From: Rotaria sordida
Taxonomy: Eukaryota > Rotifera > Eurotatoria > Philodinida > Philodinidae
Length of the DNA: 64,000 nucleotides
Assembly: GCA_905250125.1 (NCBI GenBank)
Contig: CAJNOL010000192.1
Location: 147,520 to 211,519, forward strand
Direction of reading: 5' to 3'
Shown: one piece after another, positions 45,314 through 57,902 of the stretch
How positions within the stretch are numbered: the first letter of the stretch is position 1
Layout: each line of letters starts with the position of its first letter
Made by a program: the position numbers and the translations under genes
Notes under the pieces: generated by a model
What the model was told of the DNA's origin: nothing
What the model saw: only the letters and a program-made list of their open reading frames with translations
The model's database searches: none

Positions 45314-47328
45314 CATTCCATCTTTTTTTTCTGTTATTACAACGACATGAGATTGATGTTACTTTCACTCACTCAATAATCTGGTCAAAGAAAAAAAAAA
45401 CCAATCAAGGATTAATATGCCATTAAATAACCTTTGTCTGTTACGCGATCATGGACCAATTAAATGGTCGTATATGAAGATATGGACACTCAGTGGATTA
45501 GACAGGCTAATACTATTTATAAAGTTATTTTATCAGTGATTCTTCTGGAATCGGTGTGAGGGTAAAGAGTTAAACAAAATTCTACTAGGTGTTTTTTTAT
45601 TCAAATTTAACATAAACAAAAAATTTAAAACTCTAGTCGTTATCATAGATTAAATAAAATGGTTTTTTTTTCTAATCCGATTTATGAAATAGACATTTAT
45701 TGAAATGTTAAAGAAATCTGAGGATAATATATAGGGATATCGTATTAACCTTAATATTAAAATTGACCTTGATACTTTGATATCATTTGCATAAGAATTA
45801 ATTTGATGCTAACCTTTTTGTATTATTTTTAATTCTAATACATATATTACCGATGACTAGATCTCGGATGCTCTAACCTCAGACGCTTCTGAAACCAAAT
45901 AATTTTGTTATATTTTATAAATGACACTTCCGGATATAAGACAACGTGCTCTGATGTAGTAATTGCACATCCGTGTATAAAAAAATGTTTATTCTGACCT
46001 TGCAAATCACACTTCAGGGTATAAAGAACACATTTGTTCTTCTAATATAAACTTCAAAGATGTATTCTTAGAGATATAATCGCAAATATCATTTGTATTA
46101 GAATTAAAAATAATGTTAATTTAATTCTAATAGTTTGATATTAATTAATTTCTAATACAAATAATAACTTAATAATGAAAAAATAACTAGAAATTTTTAC
46201 TTAACTTCTTAACCATCATTTTTATGTGAATTAAAAACGAACGTCAAACAGTCGAATTTTATTTAACAATTAAAAAATTGAATATTCATCGATTTTTCTA
46301 ATATATTCTATCACACATTGCATAATTTATCATAAGAAAAAGGACAATCTAATTTTTCATATCATGCAACTAGAAGTCTATATTTCAAAAAGTAACAATC
46401 AATTTTTTTTCTCTATTATTTTGATATAGATTCATCATTGTAATATCACTATGCATAGGCGCAAATTTAATAATAGAATTTGAATATTTAAAATTTATCT
46501 CATTCAAAAAACTGTTGCGCTATAAATATTGAAGAATGTTTGCCTTGAACAATCAAATGTAGAATGATTCAATAAATCGTTTAGTTTAACATAAGATTGG
46601 CAGAAAACTGAAAAATAATATAAACCCATTAATTTTGAATTTTTTCATTGATTCTAACATACGTAGTCGAAAAAACGTTGCTGAAATTTTCCTACTTTAA
46701 TTCTCTACTAACAAAAAGAAAATGTTGTATCACGTAGTTCATTACATAAGAAGATTTTTCTTCATTTAATGCAAATCGTTGACCCAAATACTTTTGGATA
46801 TATACCTAAATATCATTAGATCGCTTATTCGTACAAAGTAGACTCGTGACTTTTTATAAAAAACATAATTAAAATTTAATTTAAAAGTACCTGCAGAATT
46901 TTGTTTTTTATCCTTGAATGATTAACTATTTATTCATAGAGTACAATTAGATATATTTGAAGGTCACTTTTACAAGGAAGTTTCTATATTTAAAATACAT
47001 CCCAGGGTGTTAAAAAATGGCATTAAAATGATGAAATAAACAAAAAAATTGATGTATTTGAAATTTATCGATTAAAGTTAGACATTTTTCATTAATCTCA
47101 TTGCATGACTTTAATTAAAAATAAAATTTATTACATTTGTTTAATTGAAATGTCGCTTTTCATCAATCAATTTGAAAACATCATTTTTTTCGTTTTTTTT
47201 TCATATATAAAATTCTTGAATGTCATGGAAATTTTTTGATTCCATAGGATATAATATTTTTATTGAATATTATTTATTTTAGAGACAATATCAAAGCAAA
47301 AAAAATTTATATATTTGAGTTCAGTAAT
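45314..47328. other. Intergenic with a degenerate tandem repeat
   Basis: Bases about 45919-46070 contain three or four copies of a roughly 43-bp unit. Unit starts are seen at ATGACACTTCCGGATATAAG, TTGCACATCCGTGTATAA and ATCACACTTCAGGGTATAAA. The unit block is flanked by inverted sequences built on TTTTTAATTCTAATACA. The rest is AT-rich with no coding sequence. Confidence 0.5.
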
Positions 47329-47709
47329 TTATTTAAATCTTTTTGGCTTTTTAAAATCTGCTGCATGAAATGCAAGATTTTCCCAATAGATTCTTTTCGT
47401 ACGTTGTTGTTCATCTGGATCATTTTGATCAGATGACATTAACAATGGTGAACTATCAATTCTTGAATCTAAAACTGTATTTTGATATTGTCGTATTGGT
47501 AAACGAACTAAAATATAAAACAAAAGAAAACTTTCAAAAAAAAAAAAAAAAAAGAATCTTTCTTCTTGTAAATACATACGTAAATAAGCAGCAGCTACCG
47601 AATGTGGCATAAACATTCTTTGATTATTATCAAATTCCGTTTGTTGACGTTCACCATAAATAATAGGTAAGAAATAAAATATAAGTAGAAGAAATGTATA
47701 CATGATCAT
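47329..47709 (-). CDS. Small secreted protein, possible neuropeptide precursor
   Basis: Two exons, 47709-47580 and 47507-47329, joined in phase 1 across a 72-bp intron (donor GTATGT, acceptor TATATTTTAG), give 102 residues. Residues 1-19 are a clear signal peptide (MIMYTFLLLIFYFLPIIYG). The remaining 83 residues have no cysteine and no membrane segment: ERQQTEFDNNQRMF, then SVAAAYLLRLPIRQYQNTV, an acidic spacer SDQNDPDEQQ, then RTKR followed by IYWENLAFHAADFKKPKRFK. The KR site and basic tail suggest a processed peptide precursor, but there is no Gly amidation signal and I know no matching family. An acceptor-like TTTTTTTCAG lies just upstream (47736-47745), so the ATG-bearing exon is probably preceded by another exon; the longer frame from 47811 reads through that splice site and is not preferred. 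Confidence 0.6.
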   Translation of the reverse strand: MIMYTFLLLIFYFLPIIYGERQQTEFDNNQRMFMPHSVAAAYLRMYLQEERFFFFFFFESFLLFYILVRLPIRQYQNTVLDSRIDSSPLLMSSDQNDPDEQQRTKRIYWENLAFHAADFKKPKRFK

Positions 47710-48678
47710 TTCTAGATAATTACAACGTTTTAAATCTGAAAAAAAGAAATAAGTAATTAGCAAAAGATCAATAGTAAGAGAAAAAAGCAAAATGATTATA
47801 CTGTTTAACATATGATAATCTACCGAGTTTTATACATCATAAAAAATGATGATGAAGGAGAAATATTGTTTCAGAATATAAACCGCAATATCGTTTATTT
47901 TAAAACAGGAAAATCCTACATCCGATTACATTTTTAATATATATAATAATTTCTTACAATTTGATGATAGAAAGGAAATTTCTTTTCTTATAAAAGATGT
48001 TGTTCCATTTTTGGTTTTTTTTAAATTAATATTCTTAACAAATATAATAATTATTATAATCTTTTATACATATCTTTGAAATGAAATAGAAAGGAAAGAA
48101 AACAGTAAAGGCTACCGCAATTGAAATAATAATTTAACATTACAAAATATATCAGAAACTTAAAGTACATCATTAACTTAGTGAAAAACGTAAAAATACA
48201 TACATGTATGTAGATTAACATAGGATATAAATCGTAAGAAAAAAGAAAGTAATTTCTTTTTTCTGTTTAACATTTTTTTGCACGCATATAAGATTATATT
48301 TATGTTATGAGGCGATATCATCAAGCGTAATCATCATGACTCTATGATAAGAAGAAAAATTTCATTAATTTTTCAATGAATATTCAATGAATTAAGTAAT
48401 AATACTAATAGCTGCAAGATAAAGTAATTTAGTCTAAACCAATTGTTCTCTGGTGACATCTATTGCATCAAAATCATTTTCATTGGAATTCAATAAGAAA
48501 AACAATTTCATTATTTTAATTAAACAAAAAATTATTTTTCTTTCAATAAAATTATAAAAAACAAAATTTATTGGTAATACAATTGTCAATTTCTCTATTG
48601 ATCTTTACAATTGATACAGTAAATGTAATAAATCGAATTTATTTCTCACTTCGTTCAAGGTCATATTCGTTTTTCATC
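47710..48678. other. Divergent intergenic region
   Basis: Lies between two divergently transcribed genes, so it should hold both promoters and probably the missing 5' exon of the minus-strand gene. AT-rich; no specific site is claimed. Confidence 0.4.
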
Positions 48679-51600
48679 ATGGATTATCTTCAACCAACAA
48701 GTCGAAGTTTTTCAAATGTAAATTTACAATAAGAAAGAACAAATTTTTTCGTGTTTTTATTGATTTATTTTTTCTATCTTTTAGCGTCAAAGTCGTTCAA
48801 TGAATGATGCAGATAGTTTTGATACTGATCGTTTAAGTGGTTCATTACAATATGATGATGATGATGATCAACAAGATCCAACGATAAATAATGATATACC
48901 TCAACCGATTATGGGATATGAAACAATAAGAAGTGATGATAAAAAATCCAAGAAAAAAGCAGTGAAATAAAAAATATTCTTTTTTTTTCTGTTTTTATTT
49001 ATCTATTAAATGTTTATTCTATTATTAGGAAACAAATGAAAAACGAATACAACGTCAAAGAGAAAAAGATGAAAAAAAGGCACGTCAAAATGCAGAAAAA
49101 GAACGTAAAAAAAGTCAAAGTCGAACAAGAACAACAAATGAACAAGTTATAAATCGATCATTAAATATTAGATCCAAAGCATGTATTATTATGTTAGATG
49201 ATACTGAACAATATGTTGATTTACGAGTAAATAGAATCTTTTTGTTGTTTTTTTTGCCTATACAATTTATTCAATTTTCTATTTAATAGAAAGATGATAC
49301 AGGTAAAATATTATTTGGACGTGTATGTGAATTATTACGCCTTGAAGAAAAAGATTATTTTGGATTAACATTTACAAATAATGAAAATACTCGAGTGAGT
49401 TTATAAATTCTTTTTAAGAAAAAAAAATATTTATTTTTTATATTATTAAAAATATTTAGGCATGGATAGATAATGATAAACGTATATTAAGTCAATTGAA
49501 AGGTTAGAACATATTTAATTTGAAAGCAAAAAAAAATATAATAAATAATTTCTATTTTTAGGTGTTGATCCAGTTTTTTATTTTCAAGTAAAATTTTATC
49601 CGCCTGAACCTGCTTTACTTCAAGACGATCTTACTCGGTTAGTAGAACGTCATTTTAAATAAAAAATATATAAATTCTACAACACTTCACTCTCCCAGGC
49701 ACAAGAGAAGGATATAAATTGTCGTCATTTTCTAAAAGATCATGAAAATAGTAGAAAAAACGATGATTGTTTGCTAGCGAACAAAAAATTGGCTGATAGA
49801 TTATAACGAAATACGATGAAAATTGATGCAAAGCTATGCCGTTTTCGATAATCTGCCTGAGCTTGATTAATTTATATCAATAGTTTCAGAAAGGTGAACC
49901 AGAGACTAAGATAAAGGTGAAGGTGAAAACACATGTACAAATATAAATCGAAACCATAATCGATCACAATAAGAAGAATGCTCGTGCCTTACGGTATAGG
50001 CTGTTATCTAGCGGTAGATTCATGAGCCTGATATCTTCCCTACCATTATGACTAGCTCTAGCTCGGGACAGAAGGCAAGCCTCACGAAGAGTTCCTACGC
50101 TCAATTGCTTGAGCGACCCTTATACACGAACTAACCACATACTAGCCACAAGAGCAGGTATATGTCACAACATAGTCAGCATGCTATCGAACAAGTGATC
50201 CGAGACTGATAATCGTTAGTGACTTATGCAGGATCATTTCATGACTGGCAGTACCGGGGTTTGAACATAGTACTTAGTAGATATGTATTGAACAGCACAG
50301 CTATTCAGTCATATCGGCGATCTTAATAAACTCTTATAGATTTAGTATGAGCTTAATATTAGTTTCTTAGAATCATTTAGCTCATATATTGATCCTAGAA
50401 ATGAATTTTTTTTGAAGAAAAAACAAGACAAGTTTTGAATTATTTTATAAGTCATTTGCACCATGAACATACATTTAGAAATTTGTTCAGTGGTTTTTAG
50501 GCCTATCTTTTTTTTCTAGACGTATTATAACTCCAATAATATTATTCATTCTATAAATATAAAAATTTTTATCATACAAAAAAAAAGGAAAAATAACGAT
50601 AATAGTTATTCTAATATTCAAACTGATCATTCATTGATTAATTTTCCTAAAATCAAAATTTTCAGTCATGACTTGATTACAGGGGGAGGAAACAACACCT
50701 CTTACAACTGTAATGAATCTTTGTTCTTTTCCAGAAGAGTTGAAATTCTTTTTTTTTACATTCTATTAAAACAACGACATTCATCTTTTTCAAAAAAAAT
50801 GACGACACTTCTAGTCATTCCAATTTTGATTACTTCGAACTACTACTGAAAAACTCGTTTCAATTTAATTACAATCCATTCGATCAGAGTCATAAGTACG
50901 ATCATTCGATCTTTTAAAAAAACAATTCATTGTAGGTACCGCCCATCTACTTCAAATGTAATAACGTTCATTTTATCACAAAAGACAAAGCCTCTATTAA
51001 ATTCTATGTCTTTAGATCAGTAATTGCATGTTTGAATAGAGAAAAAAAAAGGCATAATAATTTTAATAAATATAATAAACATTTATTTTGTCCTTGTTAT
51101 TACATAAATTTGTGAACTATTTTCTATAAATGACATTTTTTTCTTGATAAGAGAATAAAATCAAGAATATATTTGTTGTTAAATGATCAATTCAGTGTAG
51201 AAGAAGTTATTTATATATTTTAAGTATACTTAAGTATATGTTATAATTGATTTGTACAGTAAAACATTTTTATAATTGAATTTTTTATGAAGTGAAAGGA
51301 ACTTGTTAATGTCAAGACTTGATTTAGAACATAAAAGAATGCTAATTTTTGCCATTATAATAATTAATAAAAGAGTTGAATTTTTATTTTTCTTATTATC
51401 TGAAATTGTACATTGAATTTATTATATTTAGTTATCTTTTTATTCGATTTTTTTTTAAATAGATACCAAATATGTCTTCAGTTACGACGTGATATTCTTT
51501 CTGGGAAGTATGTCAAATAATTTATTAATTATAAATTTTCTAAAAAAAAAATTATCCTTGGTTTTTTTTCTCTCTTTCTGCTTTACTAAAAGATTACCAT

Positions 51601-54600
51601 GTTCATTTGTTACTTATGCTCTATTGGGTTCATATACAGCTCAAGCTGAATTAGGAGATTATAATGAATATGATCATGGACCATCATATTATTATTTAAA
51701 AGACATTAAATTTGCACCTGTACAAGATGAAGAATTATTACGTCGTATACATGAACAACATAAAAGACATAAGTATGTTTTATTTTAGATTATTCTTTGA
51801 ATATATTATTTTGTTTGTTTGTTTTTTCTTATGATTTTTTTTTAATTTATAGAGGTCAACCACCAAATGCAGCTGATTTACATTTTCTTGAAAATGCAAA
51901 AAAATTAGCTATGTATGGTGTTGATTCACATCCAGCACGAGTAAATATGAACAATGGTCTTTTCTATTTTGATAGATTATTTAATAAAATATTTTATAGG
52001 ATTCAGAAAATGTTGACATTAATATTGGTGTATCAGCTAATGGTTTATTGATCTATCGAGATAAATTACGTATAAATCGCTTTGCTTGGCCCAAAATATT
52101 AAAAATTTCATATAAAAAAAAATATTTTTATATAAAACTTCGTCCAAGTGATGTTTGTATTCTTTAATACAAAAAAAAAATTATTTATACAAAACTGAAT
52201 TTTTGCTACTTTTTTTTTAAAGTTTGATCAATATGAAAGTACAATAGGTTTTAAATTACCTACATATCGTGCAGCAAAATCCTTATGGAAAATAGCTGTT
52301 GAACATCATGCATTTTTTCGGTAAAAAAATTATGATTTTTGAAAACAAAAAAATAAAAAATAATTTGATTTTTCAAGTCTTCGTCGACCAGAAGACATTC
52401 GAAAACGACCAATTTTACCAAGATTTAATTCAACATTTCGTTATACAGGAACATATACATATCATCAAGCTCGACAATTATTACTTGATAGACCTAATCC
52501 TGATTTTGAAAGATCATTAAATAAACGAATGACAAAAAGTCTTGATGTTTGTAAGTATTTAATTTAATAATTTGTTCTTTTGTTTTTTTTCTAAATAATT
52601 TTGTATTTAGTAAACAATAATAATTCAGGTGAAAATTCTTTTGAATAGTTTTTGTTGCCTCTTGCTTATTAAACTCACCTTTTGGAAATTATTTTTATAA
52701 TAAAAAAAAAGAAAAGTTTATTTCTTATTTTTTTCTTTAGCTGGAGGTGAAATAAATCGACCGACTAAATCGGCCGTTCAACGACCATTGCCACGTCCTC
52801 AAAGTATTGAACCATTTTTTGAAACACGTCGAATACCAATATCTAATGTATGTGATTCCTTTTTTTTCTTCTTCTTCTTCTTACTTTCTTTTACAATCTC
52901 TTAATTTTCTATAGAAATACGTATAGTTCTTAAGGTAATAGGCATGACAGAAGAAAAATGGAATATTTTTTTTTAATGAACAAAAAAAAAACATAAATGC
53001 ATGGATTTGTTATTTGAAAGAAAAAATCGGATTTTTATAATTCATTGAATTTTCTTTTTATTTAGGTTGATGATGATGAAGACGAATATCCACAACCAAC
53101 AGTTGTCAAAGATCCGGAATATGCACACGTGAAAAAGAAACCAGATCGTGAACCAATTGAACGGCTACCAGTAAGCATTTTTTTCTGATTGTTAGTTATT
53201 TTTAAACGGAAATTTTGCTTTTTCTCTTATAAAGACTACACCACCAAGGACAATAAAACCGCCGGTATGTTATGTTTTAACCATTCATTAAGGTCCTCGT
53301 GAATTCATCCATAGAAAATTATGGAAAAACTGATATTTTTGTTTTATTTAAGCTATTCATTGATATATCGGATGCGCCATAAACAATGGCACCTTTCATA
53401 TTTTCTATTTATTTTAGTCATGCTTGTAGATAGAAAACTGCGCTAAGCCTTAAAATATTCATTATTCTATTCTCTACAAAATGGCACAACAGCCTTAGAT
53501 CTAACCTTATAAGTGGTTGTGAGAATTGAATAATACTCAGGTCCTTCAATATTTACCCATTTCTAGCATACAACAACTTGTATTCGAAGTTTTGTTCACT
53601 ACAGCTGAAGTTTTTCAGGAAATATTTATCTGTTATCTGAATATGTATGTTCTTCACCGAAAGTCACATTTGTCAAATAAAAGTTTATTTATAAGAAATT
53701 CGAATGTTTATATTGATGGTCTTTCTATCGATGATATTCATTTTGACGATCTTTTTTTTTCGATAATGTTCGTTTCGACGATGAGACTCATGTTCCTTTT
53801 TGTAAACAAGATAAAATTTCAACAGACTTATCAAAGAAAATTTCGATCTTAAAGCCATGTTTTTCGAGAAATTTTTGTTTTCTTTTCGTTTTTCGGTTTT
53901 GATAGTATTGCCTTTTTTTTTTATTTACATCAATATCGAATAAAATATGCTTGAAGGTATAACGATGAGTAGGAGAGATGTAAGAGTGTGATAAATGCTC
54001 GCGTCACTCGAGGGAAAAAAGAATAAAATTATCTAAGTACGTCATAAAGTATTCGCTTACGCCATCTTTTGCGTGCTTTATAAATGTCTACTTAATTATT
54101 TAATGAATATGTTATTTTGACATGTTTCTTTTTCATGAATTTGAATGCAAAAAAAAAATCTATTGCTAAACTTAATTATCGGTATTCTCAAAACATAGTT
54201 TTCAAGAAACCTTTTTCACCTAATACAAGATATAATCGATATTTTTTTTCTTATTCTAAAGGTTTAAATGAGAATTAACTTTTGTGTACCATCAGATTTT
54301 TTATATTTGAAAGCGAGATTTAGTGTCATGAAGTCAATTTTTTTTTTGTTTGTTTTAATATTGTATCTACTAAAATGATCATAGAAAATGAATAGAAATA
54401 AATTCGAAAATTCTCTTAGAACATGTTCTCCTGAAGCCCATAGATGGACTATGAATCAGCTAGAACTTTGGTCTAGTTTAATATATTGTGCTTCAGCTTA
54501 AATTATTCATTTTAAGTAGATAATCTATTGTGAGGTCACAGAATGAATTGTTTTCAAAGTAAGATAGAATGTCAATTTATATTATTGAGAAGAAGAGTTG

Positions 54601-56173
54601 GAATGTTTGTTAAATTAGATGTTATCGAGTTTTCTAAAAATCTTCTATTCAATTTTTTTCTAATGAAAAAACGACTTAATTTTCAAGAAAATATTTAGAT
54701 TGTTAATGGAAGATTCGTAAACTAATTCTGTATCTATATTTTTAATGCTAGTCAGTATAAGACATTTATTACATTCAGTCGAACTTTTCGGAAAAATTTT
54801 GTGGAATGTGAATGAATCAGAATTTATCTTATTATCTATTGCATGACAATGATCTGTTGTTTTGATAAGATTTTCCTGTTAATATATATCTTATATTTTT
54901 TTCAATATACAATTCAAATGATAATCATCTTGCATCCTAATTTTGAAGCAAATTTCCTTAACTTTTTATTAAAATTGCATTGGGACAACAGATCATCTTC
55001 ATGCAATAGATGATTGGTTTTAAAATAATTTCGTCTTTATAGATGATCGAAGAAAAAGACTTTGCGATATCTCTTCTCTCAATTATTAAATATCACAGGT
55101 CGATAGCTGCTAAACTTCCTATTGTATCAATCGGATTCTCTATAACTCGTATCTCCCATTTTTCATCATGACAGTTTAATCAATATAATAGATATTGCAA
55201 ACTTAGATTTCAATTTATTTCACAATTTTATAATTCCGGCAAACGAATAGATGTTTCGGAATAGTGAATGATACTTCTAATTTCACAAAACATATTTTCT
55301 TTCTTTCATTATTGTCTTCTACTGTGCACAGATATTTTCAAACTAAAATGATAATTAAACAATTAACTAAATGAATAAAATGTTAGATAAATTAACATTT
55401 AAACCCTAATGATAACATAAAAGCTAGGCTCTTTACTTTTACACTGACTATTTCAATGTAGCAAAAAAGAAATCAATTTCAACATATATTTCGATATTAA
55501 AAGGAAGAAAATCTTGTTTGAATATACTGAATAAAAGATTAATTAAGATTTATATAAAGTTCAAAGTAAATAGTAGTACACGAATACTTGTCTTAGGCAA
55601 TGGCATAACCAAGATACCGATAGCGAGCTGACTTTGCATGACTGGGCTCTATCTCATAAAGACAATGTGGTAGTTTAGCTGACATGACTTTGATTTGGGA
55701 GGAAGAGAGGACTCAATTTCTTGCTCCCCTTAACCACATCTCTATCTTCAATTGAATATTATGCAAAATAAAAAACCTAGTCATACATGAAAATAAATGT
55801 CATTGGTCATCTTTACATGAAATCGACAATATTAATAAACTTGTATCTTTTTTTTTTTAATATTCAGGAAGTCAAGCCGAAACGTCCACCACCTTCGGTA
55901 ATTTATGCTAATATTCCAGTAAGTGATCATATAGATTATTTATTTTTTTTTTTTATTTGATGATTTTTTTTAGCCGGAACCGCCTGTTCGACCGCCGGCA
56001 CCACGCGAACCATCACCAACGATGGATCCTGATGAAGTAAAAAAAAAATTCTTCTATCATTTGATTTCATATTTATTTATTTATTTATTTAGGCTCTTCT
56101 TGCAGCAATTCGTTTAGCAACGGATCTCGATCCAAATAAGGAAGCAGAACAAGTAGTGATGACTAGTAGATAA
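48679..56173 (+). CDS. EPB41: Protein 4.1 / Coracle-type FERM cytoskeletal protein
   Basis: Eighteen exons: 48679-48717, 48785-48961, 49029-49226, 49290-49394, 49460-49502, 49562-49637, 51463-51507, 51593-51772, 51853-51940, 52000-52152, 52223-52320, 52378-52550, 52741-52847, 53066-53170, 53235-53264, 55868-55918, 55974-56036, 56093-56173; 603 residues. The FERM domain runs from about 115 to 400: [11 protein letters not shown] (F1), [33 protein letters not shown] and [13 protein letters not shown] (F2), [20 protein letters not shown] (F3), then ESTIGFKLP. The FERM-adjacent region follows ([21 protein letters not shown]). Then comes a proline-rich linker ([10 protein letters not shown] from a 30-bp exon, [20 protein letters not shown]) and a short C-terminal piece [14 protein letters not shown] resembling the 4.1 C-terminal domain. 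The family links membrane proteins to the spectrin-actin skeleton; no spectrin-actin-binding segment is evident. Introns 6 and 15 exceed 1.8 kb. Confidence 0.93.
49638..51462. other. Long protein 4.1 intron 6 with a tRNA-like repeat
   Basis: An 1825-bp intron whose part at about 49980-50330 is less AT-rich than its surroundings and looks inserted, including the tRNA-like segment described separately. The rest is AT-rich, with short unsupported frames. Confidence 0.5.
50150..50325 (-). repeat. Possible tRNA-derived SINE-like segment
   Basis: On the minus strand, starting near 50322, TGACTGAATAGCTG resembles a pol III A box, and about 40 bases on GTTCAAACCCC resembles a B box. The spacing is right for a tRNA-type promoter, but no folded tRNA with proper acceptor stem was seen. 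This suggests a tRNA-derived SINE head rather than a tRNA gene. Confidence 0.35.
53265..55867. other. Long protein 4.1 intron 15
   Basis: A 2603-bp intron, AT-rich, containing the short inverted-repeat element at 54834-55011. A less AT-rich stretch near 55590-55740 could be another degraded insertion. No coding sequence is supported; the frame at 53526-53852 is intronic. Confidence 0.5.
54834..55011. mobile_element. Short inverted-repeat element in protein 4.1 intron 15
   Basis: The left end ATCTATTGCATGACAATGAT (then CTGTTGT) pairs with the right end ACAACAGATCATCTTCATGC (then AATAGAT). About 178 bp with terminal repeats of about 27 bp; non-coding MITE-like element. Confidence 0.75.
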
Positions 56174-56774
56174 AAAAAAAAAGTTTATTTTTTGTCTATA
56201 ATTTTTATTTGTACATATGTTTATTTTCGTTTTTTTTTCTTAATGAACACGTACTAAGAGCTTTTTGTTTTGCTAGAATTTTTTCGATAACAAATATTGT
56301 GCACATAATTTAACTGTCATTAATATTCATTTATCTAGATCTCAATAGTGTGCGTGTATTTTTTTCTAAATGATTTTTTTTAAAATAGATTTTGTTTTAC
56401 TTGTCCTTTATGTGAGATATTTTTTTGTTTCCTTTTATATTCATATATAATGCTATTATTATATGTTTAACTTTTTTTTGAATGTGTATATAAAATTCAT
56501 TTTGTTTGAATAATCATTAATATATGATTGTTTAAGCTAGAAAATTTATTTAATGAAATCCTTAGAAGATTCAAGGAAAAGAAGAGATTAATTATAGAAT
56601 GATCAAGTATTACTTAACTTGTCTATTAACAGATGGTAGTGTTAGTGATGAATCATTAAACATCGAAGAAAAAAGTCTGATTACAGGAATTTAATTTTCA
56701 TGAATAATCATCTTTAGACTTATGAATAATATATTAGTTTATTCTGTAATATGTATGTTGAAGGATAGAATACA

Positions 56775-56991
56775 ATGAGTCTTATTTTTACGATTCACTT
56801 GTTGGCCACATACTAGGTCATATGTTGCTAAGAGCAATCTTTTCTCTTTATCTTTGTTGCAATCGTTTTGCTGGCCATGTGACCAACAAAACGATTGAAA
56901 AAAAAGAAAGATAGATGACAGAAAAGAGATTGCCCTTAGCAAACTATGAACTAGTATGTGGTCAGCAAGCGAATCATGAATAAGGCTGATT
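56775..56991. mobile_element. Inverted-repeat element (MITE-like)
   Basis: The left arm contains GATTCACTTGTTGGCCACAT, then ACTAGGTCATATGTTGCTAA and GAGCAATCTTTTCT; the right arm is its close reverse complement, ending near CAGCAAGCGAATC and further out AATAAGGCTGATTC. The short loop is near 56880, where CAATCGTTTTG also pairs with CAAAACGATTG. Confidence 0.75.
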
Positions 56992-57263
56992 CAATTTAGT
57001 TTAAAATAGGGACAGAATTATATGTATAGAAATAAGAGTGACTATGCAATTGTAAATAAAGAATGCAATTCGTGATTCATATCAATGTGACTCAATATTA
57101 GTTTTCAAACACATTTTGAGTTAAATAAGTACAGATCGGTTGTTATTATGTTTTACATATATTTTCGGATTACGCAAATTTCGCTCCAAGGAATTTTCGA
57201 CCTGAACTTCTGGTTCTACCCATTGACTTCCCTAAAAATCCGAAATCCTATAGAAAGTTCGTA

Positions 57264-57553
57264 CATTCCGTAGTGCTTAGTAGCATGCATTTTCAATAAA
57301 ATATAGTACTCAGTAAGTCAGTAATCGAACCATTTCAACTACGAAATTCATATAATACTTTTTGCCAACTCACTCACAGTGGCATCTCTCCATATATAAT
57401 TTGCTGACCAAAACTCTACAACTATAGAATGATCCAAATTCATACTGCATAGCAGTACTATGCCATCTTGTTGAATGGAACTCTAGAACTATAATTTGAT
57501 CTAAATGCGTGCTGCTGATAATGAAAATACATACTGCTAAGTGTTATGGAATG
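57264..57553. mobile_element. Inverted-repeat element (MITE-like)
   Basis: CATTCCGTAGTGCTTAGTAG followed by CATGCATTTTCA at the left pairs with TGAAAATACATACTGCTAAG followed by TGTTATGGAATG at the right. Inside, ACTCTACAACTATAGAATGATC and ACTCTAGAACTATAATTTGATC form a direct repeat. No coding capacity. Confidence 0.65.
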
Positions 57554-57902
57554 CATGAATTATTTATGAAGATTAATGAGAGAAACTTTGAACAGAGTCG
57601 AAATTCTGACCTTCCGAATAGCTGACAGAATTGATCTATTGATAAGTCTATAAAAGATTTTAATAGTATCAAAAGAAAGTCATAGATTCTTCGAACTTAC
57701 ATTTTTCTCAAATTAATTTTAATATTATAACCTATACTGAAATCATCGTTTTAGAAAACATTCCTTTGCTATGCGAAAATTTTTCTTCTAAATGTTGGTA
57801 CTTTTTTAATCTGTAATATTTTGAATACGTTTAAAAATAATAAAATATTCGACTGTTTTTTTTTTATTCATGAAAAATATTTAAAAAAGAAAAGCAGTAT
57901 TG

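Larger units (their letters stand above)
56174..57902. other. Intergenic with two inverted-repeat elements
   Basis: Contains the elements at 56775-56991 and 57264-57553, the 3' flank of protein 4.1, and, at 57863-57868, TTTATT (AATAAA on the minus strand), a plausible poly(A) signal for the ADP-ribosyltransferase gene. No gene. Confidence 0.5.

Noticed and set aside
47710-47811. Upstream extension of the small secreted protein
   Set aside because: The extension runs through a strong T-rich acceptor (TTTTTTTCAG), so it is more likely intron; the internal ATG gives a clean signal peptide.
49980-50340. Functional tRNA gene
   Set aside because: Box-like motifs are present but no proper acceptor stem or cloverleaf could be drawn; kept only as a possible SINE.
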